A stretch of 64,000 bases of DNA from contig NZ_JAHCDI010000004.1 in NCBI RefSeq assembly GCF_019697375.1, positions 731,324 to 795,323 of the forward strand. Reading direction: 5' to 3'. Source of the DNA: Micromonospora tarapacensis. Lineage in GTDB: Bacteria > Actinomycetota > Actinomycetes > Mycobacteriales > Micromonosporaceae. Positions within the stretch are counted from its first letter, which is position 1. Each line of letters begins with the position of its first letter. Shown here piece by piece: positions 48,553-58,040 of the stretch. The position numbers and the translations under genes are program-made. Below the pieces are notes generated by a model. That model was not told the origin of the DNA and did not search any database. It worked only from the letters and a program-made list of their open reading frames with translations.

Positions 48553-48710
48553 AAACAGGCACTACACAGAGTCGTAGACCGTTACTCGGAAAGGCTCACT
48601 GAGAATCCGCCTCGCCTCGCCCCCCAGACGGCGGCCGGGCACGAGTCCGTCGTCACGCCGGGCGCACCGCTTGAACTGTCCGCCGGGACCGCGACCGGCT
48701 ACGACGCGCC

Positions 48711-49100
48711 ATGCCGGAAAGCACCCGCCGCGCCTACACCGGAGACCTGCGCCGCTTCCTGACCTGGTGTGCCGTACGCGGCCTGATGCCCGCCGTCCCA
48801 CCGCCCACCGACGACCGCCTTGCCGCAGACCTGCAGCAACTACTCGCCGCCGACACCGACCCGCACCTGGTCGTCACCGAGTACGTCAACGCCCTGGCCG
48901 ACGCTGGCCGCGCGCCGACCAGCATCGAACGCGCCCTGGCCGCGATCACCGCCGCGTACCGCACGGCGACCGGCGATCGGCTCCGCACCGACGGCCCCCG
49001 GGCGGTACTGCGTGCCTACCGCCGCAACCGGGCCGCTGACGGCACCGGGGTACGGGTACGCAGAGCCACCCCGGTCACCATCACCGCCATCACGACGGCG
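48711..49100 (+). pseudogene. Tyrosine recombinase, N-terminal fragment
   Basis: Only the core-binding domain remains (STRRAYTGDLRRFLTWCAVR, VVTEYVNALADAGRAPTSIE, RALAAITAAYRTATGD). No catalytic Arg, His or Tyr region follows; the frame runs on into unrelated sequence and the next gene. Confidence 0.7.
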
Positions 49101-49292
49101 CCGCCGCAACCGGCCACGCCGACGTCAGCACGCCCACGATCTGCGTCACCCACACTCACCCTCGAGACTTGGGACTGCATTACGCGCGTGCAGCCTATGG
49201 ATACAGAGGTGAACGTGTCTCCGCGCTCCTGCCGTGACTTGCCAAGGTGGAAAGTCATCGCTACTCTTTCCGTACTGGAAAGAGAGGAACCT

Positions 49293-49763
49293 GTGGTCAT
49301 TTTCCCCGACGACCCCACGCCGGATGAGGCGACGAGGGCCTTGACATCGATCGAGCGGATGAAGCAGTTCGGGCTGAGCAAGGGCCTGTATTCGCGATGG
49401 TTTGCCGCAGCCGTGTCATTGTGGTCCGCCGCCATGGCTGTCGCCACCGTCTACGACGGCCCACTCGCTACACGGAGCGTCGCTACCCTTCTCATCGCCG
49501 GGCTCCTGGCCCTCGGCGCGTGGCGGCACCACGTCGTGGCGCGGGTGAGGGCCGTGCACGGCACTGCCGAAGCCCTCGCCATCGTCGTGGCCGTGCCGCT
49601 GGTGATGCTCGGATTCGGATTGTTCGCAGCTCAGGCGTTCGACGCGTCCCGGCAGTGGTGGATCCCGTCGGCATCCGGAGCGGTCGCGGGTCTGGTGCTC
49701 TTCACGGTGCTCGAGCTTCTGCGCCACTCGACTCGACGAAGGGTCACGGGACGACCGTCATGA
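49293..49763 (+). CDS. Small membrane protein paired with a winged-helix regulator
   Basis: GTG 49293, with GAGAGG five bases upstream, starts a 156-residue protein: a soluble N-terminus (FPDDPTPDEATRALTSIERM), then four hydrophobic segments (RWFAAAVSLWSAAMAVATVY, SVATLLIAGLLALGAWRH, ALAIVVAVPLVMLGFGLF, SGAVAGLVLFTVLELL). Function unknown. I recall similar proteins next to small winged-helix regulators, as here. Confidence 0.75.
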   Translation: MVIFPDDPTPDEATRALTSIERMKQFGLSKGLYSRWFAAAVSLWSAAMAVATVYDGPLATRSVATLLIAGLLALGAWRHHVVARVRAVHGTAEALAIVVAVPLVMLGFGLFAAQAFDASRQWWIPSASGAVAGLVLFTVLELLRHSTRRRVTGRPS

Positions 49764-49794
49764 GCGCCTGCACCCCCGCGTCCGCAGAGACGCC

Positions 49795-50100
49795 GTGGTG
49801 ACCGTGCCCCGCCTCGATCCGGTCATTCACGCACCCCACCGCCTGCACATCTGTTCCCTGCTGACCCCTCTAGACGAGGCCGAGTTCCAGGTGCTGCGAG
49901 AGGCGCTCGGGATCAGCGACTCGGCACTGTCCAAACACATCAAACAGTTGGAGGATGCAGGCTACCTCAGGCTGCGCAGGGCTACGCTCAACGGTCGCCG
50001 GCGGACGTGGGCGCAGCTTACGCCTACCGGACGGCGGGCCTTCGCCGCACATGTCGATGCGCTGACGGAGATCGCATCGCTCGCGCACAGCTCCCAGTAG
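49795..50100 (+). CDS. Winged-helix transcriptional regulator
   Basis: This 101-residue protein reads LDPVIHAPHRLHICSLLTPL, DEAEFQVLREALGISDSALS, KHIKQLEDAGYLRLRRATLN, RRTWAQLTPTGRRAFAAHV, a MarR/PadR-like winged helix. The start is GTG 49795 or 49798. A 13-codon ORF (ATG 49760 to TGA 49801) overlaps the membrane-gene stop and this start, so translation of all three may be coupled. It probably represses the adjacent membrane gene. Confidence 0.85.
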   Translation: MVTVPRLDPVIHAPHRLHICSLLTPLDEAEFQVLREALGISDSALSKHIKQLEDAGYLRLRRATLNGRRRTWAQLTPTGRRAFAAHVDALTEIASLAHSSQ

Positions 50101-50362
50101 TGTCGTGTGGTGCCGACGCCGCGAGCGGGGCGGCCCGTCGGTTCACGGATCGAGACCGCGATCGAGGCCTGCCCAGGGATCGCGGCCTGCACGGCTCGCG
50201 CCGGCCGGGCAGACACGACGGAACGTGCCGTCGACATCCAGCAACAGCACCGGGCGGACATCGCGCCTGTCAATCATCAGCGGCAACATTGTGGGTGCCG
50301 AGAACCTCATCCATCCTGGTCACAGCAAGCTTGATCATCGAGGTGGGAGGCTCCGGTGAGAC

Positions 50363-50680
50363 GTGGAACTCCTCGGCTGGATGGTGATGGCCCGTCTACA
50401 TTGGGCACTGCGCGAGGATGGGGATGTGCTGTTTCGACTGGCGCACCTCGGCGTGATCAACACCCTCGCCCTACGCCGGCTGCTGCCGATGATCGACCTC
50501 GACAAGGGCACCGAGATCCTCGCGTTACGACACCAGATCATGGTCCTCGAACGGCAACTGCACGGCGACCGGGTCCGGTTCACCCCAGCGGACCGGGCGT
50601 GGCTTGCGGCTCTGCTGCACCCGCTGCCGCGAACCGTGCTGAGCCATTTGCGGTGCTGGTGCGCCCGGAGAACGTTCCAT
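50363..50680 (+). pseudogene. Integrase-core transposase, N-terminal fragment
   Basis: The frame encodes the start of an IS481/IS3-like transposase (LAHLGVINTLALRRLLPMID, LDKGTEILALRHQIMVLERQ, RVRFTPADRAWLAALLHPLP), then loses homology. No integrase core follows. The 260 bp before it (50101-50362) hold nothing I recognise. Confidence 0.65.
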
Positions 50681-50843
50681 GATCTGCTTGATCCTGGAGT
50701 GTCCGGCAAGTCGGATCAGGGCGATCGTGGGCGTGGCCCGCCATCGTGGTCGCATTCTGCTGGCGGTCACCGGTGCCGCCGTTGAGGCACCGTACGAGGA
50801 TAGTTGTCCCGATGGCGGGGACGGCCCAACCGAGCTACGGATC

Positions 50844-52607
50844 ATGACCTTGACGACTGCCACGGCCAGCGCCGTCGATACCGGTGTGCGCGTGCCAGCG
50901 CCGTTTGGTGTGAAGGAGGTGCTCGGCGCGAGCCTGGCCTGCGACGGCGAGGTCGTGCACCTGTGGTTCAGCGCGGTCATTGGTGATGGGCGCTGGCGGA
51001 TCTATTACACGGCCAGCGCCGACAGCGGCGCCTGGTCCCCGCCCGCCGCGGTTGCCGGTCTGACTCTGGCGGGTGGGAGCGAGCCGGCGCTCCTGCCTTC
51101 GGTGCTGCGGCGGCCGGACGGCTGGTGGATGTGGCACGCCGGCAACAACGGGCGAGGGCGACGTGTGCATGTCGCCCGCTCCGTCGACGGGCGGGCGTGG
51201 CAGCGCTGTGGGACGGCCGTGGATCACGGGGAACCGGGCAGCGCGGACGTCGACGGCGCCGATTGCCCATCTGTTGTCGAGGCCGCCGATGGCACCCTGG
51301 TCATGGCCTACGGCGCCGCCAACTCGCGCAGCATCGCGGCGGCGGTATCCCGCGACGGCATCGTCTGGCGCAAGCTCGGTCCGGTCCTGCACCGCAGGCT
51401 CGACGGTCCGGACTCCCGCCGTGTCTGGTATCCGGTGTGGCTGCCCACCGGGCCGGACACGGCGGACCTGCTCTACTCCGGGCAGGACGATCACGGCCGC
51501 TGGAGCATCCTCACCGCCGGCCGGGTCGACTTGGCGCTGCTGGCCGCACGGCCCACTCCGCTGCCGCTGACGAGCGCGGCCGGCGCCGCGCTCACCCACA
51601 TCCGGGCCGCCGTCACCTCCGACTACCTGGTCGAGCCGGACTACCACCTGCCCGCGCTGGTCTACCGCTCGCCGGACGGCCGGGTCGAGCAGCTCCGGCC
51701 CAGCACCAGCCCGGTGTTCGCTGTCCGGGACGGGCACGGCTGGCCGGCGGGAGTGGTGAAGCTCGGCCGGGACCGAGCGGGGGTCGAGCGCGAGTTCTCC
51801 GGCCTGCAGGCGCTCGCCCGCTACTACCCGGTCCCGGCCGCGACGCTGCACTATCGGCGGGGGCAGGCCGCCCTGGTCATGGAGCACCTCGACGGCATCC
51901 CCCTCGCCCGTTTGGCCGGCACCGACCCGGACCGGTTCGAGCGCGTCCTCGACGACGTCGCCACCTGCCTGGCCACCGCCGCGCGGGCCACCCTCCTCCC
52001 CGCCGATCAGGTCGACGGGGCACCGGATCACACCGAGGAGGCCCCAGCCGTCCTCGCCGGCTGGGCCGCCGCACTCGCCACCCGACTCCGCCCGTGGGCC
52101 CACCTTCGGCTCACGCTCGACGGCTACCCGCTCGACTTCACCCTCGCCGACCTCATCGACCTCACCCACCGCCGGCTCGCACAGCCGCCGGCGTGGGTCG
52201 TCCACGCCAGCGGCGACCCGCACCTCAACAACATCCTCGTCGCCCGGGAGGGACGGCGGTGGTGGCTGCTCGACTGCGAGTACGCCGGACTGCACGACCT
52301 GGAGTACCTCCTGGCCAAGCTGGTCACGTCGTGCTTCAAGCACACCGGGCTGCTCACCACCCAGGCGACCACCAGACGCGACTGCCTGAACCTCACCGCC
52401 GACGTCGAACACCCGGTCGCACGGCGGCTGTTGACCACGCCGTGGCTGCTGGACCGCCTCGCCAGGCTGCCCGTAGACCGAGAGCGCCTGGCTGCCCATC
52501 TGCTGCCGCTGCTGTACTTCCGGTTCACCACATCCGACGGCCGCCCGCCCGCGTTCGGCGTGACCGCCCTCGTCCTCGCGGCCGGAATGATCCTCGGCGA
52601 GCGATAA
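50844..52607 (+). CDS. Beta-propeller glycosidase-like domain fused to a phosphotransferase
   Basis: ATG 50844 gives 587 residues. The first 270 resemble a five-bladed GH32/43/62-like propeller (VVHLWFSAVIGDGRWRIYYT, PDGWWMWHAGNNGRGRRVHV, ADCPSVVEAADGTLVMAYGA, VWYPVWLPTGPDTADLLYSG). The last 280 resemble an aminoglycoside-phosphotransferase/choline-kinase fold (QAALVMEHLDGIPLARLAG, VVHASGDPHLNNILVARE with the catalytic Asp, WWLLDCEYAGLHDLEYLL). It may recognise and phosphorylate a sugar or sugar-containing metabolite. The frame is open upstream to 50679, but those codons come from IS debris. Confidence 0.78.
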   Translation: MTLTTATASAVDTGVRVPAPFGVKEVLGASLACDGEVVHLWFSAVIGDGRWRIYYTASADSGAWSPPAAVAGLTLAGGSEPALLPSVLRRPDGWWMWHAGNNGRGRRVHVARSVDGRAWQRCGTAVDHGEPGSADVDGADCPSVVEAADGTLVMAYGAANSRSIAAAVSRDGIVWRKLGPVLHRRLDGPDSRRVWYPVWLPTGPDTADLLYSGQDDHGRWSILTAGRVDLALLAARPTPLPLTSAAGAALTHIRAAVTSDYLVEPDYHLPALVYRSPDGRVEQLRPSTSPVFAVRDGHGWPAGVVKLGRDRAGVEREFSGLQALARYYPVPAATLHYRRGQAALVMEHLDGIPLARLAGTDPDRFERVLDDVATCLATAARATLLPADQVDGAPDHTEEAPAVLAGWAAALATRLRPWAHLRLTLDGYPLDFTLADLIDLTHRRLAQPPAWVVHASGDPHLNNILVAREGRRWWLLDCEYAGLHDLEYLLAKLVTSCFKHTGLLTTQATTRRDCLNLTADVEHPVARRLLTTPWLLDRLARLPVDRERLAAHLLPLLYFRFTTSDGRPPAFGVTALVLAAGMILGER

Positions 52608-52728
52608 CTCGACACCGAGTCCCCGCCCGGCCGGAAAGAGGGATCAGCGGGGTATCGGTGGCGACCGATCTTGGCGCGCCGAACGGCTGGGGCCGGGCGT
52701 GGCTCGATGTGCCACGCACTGGTCGGGT

Positions 52729-53166
52729 TCACCCGGCGACCGGACTGGGGACGGCGAGGCCAGCGGCGTGCTGGATGAACGCCACAGTCTCCTCCAGCGA
52801 GGAGGACTCGGGGATCACCAGCTCGTCGTGCATGCCGAGGAGGTCGCGGGGCCGGTACCAGCCGCGCATGTCTTCGGCGGTGAACTCGGCCGCCTGCGGC
52901 CGGAGCGTGTGCCGACGCAGCGTCTCCTCCAGTGACACGTCCAGGTAGAACACGTACGTGTCACCGCGATGGTCCCGGCGCAACGCCGAGATCATCGGCC
53001 CGTACCGGTGAGAGATGAGGATCCCTTCGAGGACCACGTGGTAGCCGTGCCGCAGGGCGAGCCGCACGGTCTGCGAGATCAGCTCGGGGGCGAGGCCGCC
53101 GTCGACGTCGCGTTCCCGAAGGACGATGCGGCGCAGGTAGTCCTGCTCCAGCTTACCGACCGCCAT
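52729..53166 (-). pseudogene. P-loop kinase, C-terminal fragment
   Basis: The remaining 145 residues match the rear of an AAA/zeta-like small-molecule kinase (LEQDYLRRIVLRERDVDGGL, YHVVLEGILISHRYGPMISA, DTYVFYLDVSLEETLRRHTL, RPQAAEFTAEDMRGWYRPRD). The expected GxxGSGKST P-loop, normally 20-30 residues before LEQDYLRR, is missing, and sequence upstream of 53166 is unrelated. It is therefore probably non-functional. It converges on the phosphotransferase fusion. Confidence 0.72.
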
Positions 53167-53488
53167 GCGTGGCCGAATAGCCTCTGAACTGGGCATGCAC
53201 TTCGTGAAGATGTTCGTGACGTCGGCGATCGGCGTGCGGATCCACGACGCCGATCCCTCGCAAGACCCAAGCCATGCAGCGACCGACGCGCAGAGCTGGA
53301 TGCAAAGCGTCGCGCTCGCATCGCGGCTAGATGAGGATGGATTCGTCGGCCCGCGTGCTGTCTGCCGGGGCCCCGCCCGGACACCGGACCGTTGGTGAGC
53401 AGGTTCTGCGTATACCGCGACTGAGCTGGTCACGGTCGGCCCGGTGTCCGCGGCGGCGGGCTTCACGCCGTAGGACTTACACGGATAC
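53167..53488. other. Intergenic stretch without a recognised gene
   Basis: Nothing on either strand resembles a known protein. The missing front of the kinase is not here, so an insertion or deletion joined unrelated DNA near 53166. Confidence 0.45.
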
Positions 53489-53968
53489 CTACTGTCGAAG
53501 GTCGGTCGTCGCGGGGCCGGCTGGGACGGCGGGGGTTCGAGGCCATTTCCAGGCCGAGCGCAGGATGAAGGCCAGGAGCAGCACCTCGATTCCGATGGAG
53601 AGGCCGTAGAAGGAGGCCCAGTCCCAGGACTCACCTACCGCGTTGAACACCGAGAAGGGGATGTAGAGCAATGCAACGACGAGGTTCGTGGCGCGGTTCA
53701 CCCGGGCCGGCAGCGTCATGGAGAGCATCCCCATCAGGGCCGGGATCGCCACGGACGCGACGAAAATGGTCAACAACGTCGGGCTGATGTCGAACTCAAA
53801 GACGACGCCACCCCGGATTTCGTCGATGGCGCCAGGCTTGTAGAGGTGGAAGTAGTCGACGTAGATGTAGAGGAACATGAAGCTGGTCCATGCTGCCGCG
53901 AGCTTGGCCTGCACGGGGATCGGCGGGTTGTCGAGCAGGCTCGGGGTGTTTGTTCGGATGTCGCTCAT
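53489..53968 (-). CDS. DUF6326-like membrane protein
   Basis: This 159-residue protein has four TM segments and the characteristic opening NPPIPVQAKLAAAWTSFMFL, YIYVDYFHLYKPGAIDEIRG, VFEFDISPTLL, then PARVNRATNLVVALLYIPFS and SIGIEVLLLAFILRSAW. Function unknown. It is divergent from the two-component system, which may regulate it. Confidence 0.85.
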   Translation of the reverse strand: MSDIRTNTPSLLDNPPIPVQAKLAAAWTSFMFLYIYVDYFHLYKPGAIDEIRGGVVFEFDISPTLLTIFVASVAIPALMGMLSMTLPARVNRATNLVVALLYIPFSVFNAVGESWDWASFYGLSIGIEVLLLAFILRSAWKWPRTPAVPAGPATTDLRQ

Positions 53969-54189
53969 CGTTTCTCACTTCCTTTCCGCATCATTCGTTG
54001 GTGCAGGAATGGTCGGAATTGGTTTCGGAGTCTTTCTTTGGCTGTCCGTTCCGGCCATGTGGAACAGATTGCTGGAGCGGCCGGATACGCCGCTACGAGC
54101 CGAGGTCGATAATGGTGTGTCCAAGGTCTACACCGCGGGATCAACTTTGGTCGGATGCCGTGGGCCCGGACCGGCCGTACCCTTTGATC

Positions 54190-55416
54190 ATGACGGCGCC
54201 GGCGGACCCGCAGGATCGGAGCCCGCTACCGGCGGGCGTGATCAGCGATGCTGGCAACGACCCGGTGCGCCCGGCCGGGCCTACGGCGCGCGATCGGCTG
54301 GCCGACGCCCTTTGTTTCCTGCTGGCCGTCGGCGTCACGGTGCTGACCCTGGTCGACAGCCGCGCGCAACACATCGCACCGGCGCCGCTCGCCGTGGACC
54401 TCATCCTCGGCGCGCTGTGCTGTCTCGGGGTATGGCTGCGCCGGCGCTGGCCGGTCGGCTTCGCCGTGGTCGCGGGTCTGGTCAGCGTCTACTCGACGTC
54501 GGCGGCGGGCGCGGCGCTCATCGCGCTGTTTACCGCCGCGGTCTACCGGCGCTTCGCAGTGGTCGCCCGGATCGTGGCCGGGTACGCGCTCGTACCGTTC
54601 CTGACGCTGCTGGTCCGTCCGGACGTCCCGGTCGGACCCTGGTCGCAGATCATGCTGGGCGTCGTCTTCGCGCTCGCGGTGCTCGCCTGGGGCATGTTCG
54701 TGCGGGCCCGGCGCCAGTCGCTGCGGGAGCGGGCCGGGCGGGTCGAGGCCGAACAGGAACTGCGCGTCGCCGAAGCCCGCCAGGGCGAACGCAACCGGAT
54801 CGCCCGGGAGATGCACGACGTGCTTGCCCACCGCCTGTCCCTGCTGAGCCTGCACGCCGGGGCACTGGAGCTACGCCCCGACGCCGCGCCGGAGGAGGTT
54901 GCCCGCGCCGCCGGGGTGGTCCGCGACAGCGCCTACCAGGCGCTGGAGGACCTTCGCGAGGTGATCGGCGTCCTCCGCACCGGTGTCGACCGGTCCGACG
55001 AGACGCCGGAACGGCCGCAGCCCACCCTGGCCGACCTCCCTGACCTCGTCGACCAATCGCGGCGCGCCGGGATGCGGGTACGGCTCGACTGGCAGACCGA
55101 CGCGCTTTCCGCCGTACCGGCTGGTGTGGGGCGCAGCGCGTACCGGATCGTGCAGGAAGGGCTGACCAACGCCCGCAAGCACGCCCCAGACGCCGAGGTG
55201 GCCGTCACCGTCCGGGCAACCCCGGGCGACGGCGTAACCGTCGAGATCCGCAACCCGTACCCGGCCGAGACCAGCCCTGCCGGCATCCCCGGCGCCGGCA
55301 TCGGCCTCATCGGGCTCACCGAACGGGCCGCCCTCGCCGGCGGACGCCTCGAACACGGCCCCACCCCCGCCGGTGACTTCCGGCTGGGGGCCTGGCTACC
55401 GTGGCCTACCCTCTGA
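54190..55416 (+). CDS. NarL-type sensor histidine kinase
   Basis: This 408-residue protein has four or five N-terminal TM helices (ADALCFLLAVGVTVLTLVD, AALIALFTAAVYRRF, MLGVVFALAVLAWGMFV), then the HisKA_3 dimerisation box with the phospho-His (IAREMHDVLAHRLSLLSLHA) and an ATPase domain (SAYRIVQEGLTNARKHAPD, GIGLIGLTERAALAGG). ATG 54190 starts where the family begins; the frame is open further upstream. The response regulator follows after 52 bp. Confidence 0.92.
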   Translation: MTAPADPQDRSPLPAGVISDAGNDPVRPAGPTARDRLADALCFLLAVGVTVLTLVDSRAQHIAPAPLAVDLILGALCCLGVWLRRRWPVGFAVVAGLVSVYSTSAAGAALIALFTAAVYRRFAVVARIVAGYALVPFLTLLVRPDVPVGPWSQIMLGVVFALAVLAWGMFVRARRQSLRERAGRVEAEQELRVAEARQGERNRIAREMHDVLAHRLSLLSLHAGALELRPDAAPEEVARAAGVVRDSAYQALEDLREVIGVLRTGVDRSDETPERPQPTLADLPDLVDQSRRAGMRVRLDWQTDALSAVPAGVGRSAYRIVQEGLTNARKHAPDAEVAVTVRATPGDGVTVEIRNPYPAETSPAGIPGAGIGLIGLTERAALAGGRLEHGPTPAGDFRLGAWLPWPTL

Positions 55417-55468
55417 TCGCGGCCGGAACCGGCCTCCGGCCCAGGTGAGCACGGACAAGGAGCCCAAC

Positions 55469-56131
55469 GTGAACGCACCGGTGCGGGTCCTCATCGTCGA
55501 CGACGACCCGCTCGTGCGGGCCGGCCTCACCATGGTCATCGGCGGCTCGCCGGACATCACCGTGGTGGGCGAGGCCGGCGACGGAAGCGAAGTGGCCGCC
55601 GCCGTCGACGCATACGCCCCGGACGTGGTCCTGATGGACATCCGCATGCCCACCCTCGACGGCCTCGCCGCCACCGAACAGCTGCGCGCCCGACCCAACC
55701 CACCCGAGGTCATCATCCTGACCACCTTCGACGCCGACGAGCACGTCCTCCGCGCGCTACGCGCCGGGGCCAGCGGCTTCCTGCTCAAACACACCCCACC
55801 CGCCGAGATCCTGCGCGCCATCGCGCGGGTCGCAGCCGGCGAACCCACCCTGTCGCCGACCGTCACCCGACGGCTCATCGCCCACCTCAGCGACACCGGC
55901 GCCGCCGCCCGGCAACAGCATGCCACCACCGCGCTGCATCAGCTCAGCGAACGCGAACGCGAGGTCGCCATCGCCGTCGGGCACGGCAAGTCCAACGCCG
56001 AGATCGCCAACGAACTGTTCATGAGCGTGGCCACCGTGAAAGCCCACATCTCCCGCATACTCACCAAACTCGATCTCAACAACCGTACCCAGGTCGCCCT
56101 ACTCGCCCACGACGCCGGCCTCACCGGCTGA
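55469..56131 (+). CDS. NarL/LuxR-type response regulator
   Basis: This 220-residue protein has a receiver domain (VRVLIVDDDPLVRAGLTMVI, phospho-Asp in PDVVLMDIRMPTLDG, Lys in SGFLLKHTPP) and a LuxR-type HTH (LSEREREVAIAVGHGKSNAE, ELFMSVATVKAHISRILTKL). GTG 55469 has AAGGAG six bases upstream. It forms a two-component pair with the preceding kinase. The signal and targets are unknown; the divergent DUF6326 gene is a candidate target. Confidence 0.93.
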   Translation: MNAPVRVLIVDDDPLVRAGLTMVIGGSPDITVVGEAGDGSEVAAAVDAYAPDVVLMDIRMPTLDGLAATEQLRARPNPPEVIILTTFDADEHVLRALRAGASGFLLKHTPPAEILRAIARVAAGEPTLSPTVTRRLIAHLSDTGAAARQQHATTALHQLSEREREVAIAVGHGKSNAEIANELFMSVATVKAHISRILTKLDLNNRTQVALLAHDAGLTG

Positions 56132-56424
56132 CACCGGAAGCCTTCTGGCCCCCGCCCGCACCCGGCGTGGGCAGGCGAGCCGACCCGCTGGCCTGCGAGC
56201 CGGCCAACCCCTCACCGCCAGACAGCTCAGGCGGGGGCCATCGACCACTTGCTATTGCCAACTTCCGCATATCGGCATGTCCGCGCGCCGAGCCGCGGCT
56301 ACGGGCTGTCACGCCGCATGGTGCCGGGATCATGGTGGATCGCTCTGCCCGTTCATGGTCTTGCTCACCCCTCGACAGAGGGTGGTGGCCTTGGCTGAGG
56401 CAAGCCACTCGCGCCGGGCAATGG

Positions 56425-57177
56425 TCACTGAGGACGGTGGCAGGTGCGTCCCGGTTCGACCACCTGGGAACAGAGCGTGCACCACGGCGCCGGCACGGTC
56501 TCGTGGACGGTTGCCCTGAAGACAGTGGGGTTCGCCCCAGCAGCCTGCGCCGGCGTTCGGGCGAAGTACCGCAACGTCCACTCGTCTCGCTCCTGCGGCC
56601 ACCCGATCAGCCTGGCCTGGAGGGCGATGCCCGCGGTTTCGTCGAGCCACCAGAGTTCGGTCGGGCCGGTCGCCTCGGGCACAGGTTGCGGCAGATGCCG
56701 TTCGGCCACCACCGGCATGACGTCACGCGACGTATAGCAGGTGAAGGTCCGGTGCCACCAGCCGCTGACCGCAACGAGCAGTGCGTGACTCTCCAAACGC
56801 TGGTCGACGGAGCGGTCGACCACGCGGTAGAACCAGTTGCCGGGTCTCATCGCGGTCCGGCCATCTGCGAGAACATCGACGGCCCAGGTTCGGTCGCCGT
56901 CCAGGATGCCGGTGAAGGCCGGCCCGAGCGGGCTGCGGTGAGCTGCCGGGTCACCATCGAGGCCGTAGTTCGTACCGTTGGAGCCAACAACCGGGTACCA
57001 CAGGCCGCCGTAGCGCTCCTCGAACCTGATCATCGCCTCGACCAACTCGCAGGGTGCCGGCTCGGTTCGGTCATCCAAGCGGAGAACGGCCATCGAGCGG
57101 ATCTGGGTGGCGGTCATGCGGGGCATTCGGCGGGACCGTTGCGCGAGGAAAGCCCGGGCACGGCCGGACAGGCTCAC
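56425..57177 (-). CDS. Hypothetical protein, possibly SUKH-like
   Basis: The central part (SRRMPRMTATQIRSMAVLRL, LVEAMIRFEERYGGLWYPVV, NYGLDGDP) recalls SUKH/SMI1 proteins, many of which are immunity factors. The C-terminal half (WWHRTFTCYTSRDVMPVVAE, TGPTELWWLDETAGIALQAR) is unassigned, and a CxxC plus Cys/His near the end (WCTLCSQ) is notable. The start may be GTG 57177, which lies 9 bp after a TATATG -10-like box and could be leaderless, or 57249. Confidence 0.55.
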   Translation of the reverse strand: MSLSGRARAFLAQRSRRMPRMTATQIRSMAVLRLDDRTEPAPCELVEAMIRFEERYGGLWYPVVGSNGTNYGLDGDPAAHRSPLGPAFTGILDGDRTWAVDVLADGRTAMRPGNWFYRVVDRSVDQRLESHALLVAVSGWWHRTFTCYTSRDVMPVVAERHLPQPVPEATGPTELWWLDETAGIALQARLIGWPQERDEWTLRYFARTPAQAAGANPTVFRATVHETVPAPWCTLCSQVVEPGRTCHRPQ

Positions 57178-57476
57178 ATCGTCGAGAACATATACCCGAC
57201 AGGCTACCAGCAGCGACTGAACGTATCCGTGAATCGTGAGGCCAGGCACCGACAGGACGACCGCCTACGCCAATCGCCCGCGCTCGGTTTATGGCCGTTG
57301 GCCTGCTGCAAACTCCGACCGATGACGCACTCAACTCGGCACGACCGTACTTGGGGAGGTGCGGGGCGCCGTCAGTGATGTACACGCAGAGTGACACGGT
57401 CAGCCCGCCGACGAGCCCGGTCGGCGGCAGATGCGGATGGCTGTGCGCGCGGCAGATCCTACTTCCGTCATTGGAC

Positions 57477-57905
57477 TCAGATCCACGTCCAAGGACGGAT
57501 CGCTTTCCACACGCGTCCGCGCCAACGTGCACGTTGCGGATGGAGGAAGAATTCTATGTCCTCCAGGGCGTTGGCGGCGGTACCGCTGATGTGTGGAACC
57601 GACCGGGCTCGGTGCAGCGCGGTGACTACTCGGCGTTCGTCCAGCTGGCGATAGACCCTTGCCAGATGTCCCAGACATGTTGCGGCAAGGGCGCTGACTT
57701 GGCGGTCGTCGTGCTTAAGCAGCTGGAGATGCAGTTCCTGCAGCTCTTTCCAGTCTCCGTCGCCGTACAGTGCGGTGCCGACCGTGGCATCCAGTGCTAC
57801 AGGAATGTCGCCGCGATCGAGCGCTGCGCGTACCTCGGCCGGCGTCGCTGACGGCGGGTTGTGGAAGACATGATGCTCGTGGCGCACAGTCACATCCTTG
57901 CTCAC
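57477..57905 (-). CDS. HEAT-repeat-like hypothetical protein
   Basis: This 142-residue protein has alternating helices: EVRAALDRGDIPVALDATVG, ELQELHLQLLKHDDRQVSAL, AATCLGHLARVYRQLDERRV, TAANALEDIEFFLHP. I recall similar short proteins in actinobacteria near toxin-immunity genes. No function is known. It lies upstream of the SUKH-like gene on the same strand and may be co-transcribed with it. Confidence 0.72.
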   Translation of the reverse strand: MSKDVTVRHEHHVFHNPPSATPAEVRAALDRGDIPVALDATVGTALYGDGDWKELQELHLQLLKHDDRQVSALAATCLGHLARVYRQLDERRVVTALHRARSVPHISGTAANALEDIEFFLHPQRARWRGRVWKAIRPWTWI

Positions 57906-58040
57906 GCGAGTCGGTCAGTAACCCCTAGATCACGGCGAAAGAGCACATTTATTTACTGATCTTGAGATCGCAGCGCGGTACGGCTATGCTGTCCGGCTGC
58001 CCTAGCAGCGGCCAGCAGACGACATAAGGAGTAGCCGCCG

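Noticed and set aside
48711..49763. A single 350-residue protein joining the recombinase fragment and the membrane protein
   Set aside because: The two halves belong to unrelated families, and a ribosome site with GTG 49293 starts the membrane protein.
53167..53634. Extension of the kinase fragment upstream to 53634
   Set aside because: The codons are not kinase-like, contain no P-loop and are Ser/Pro/Arg-rich shadow sequence.
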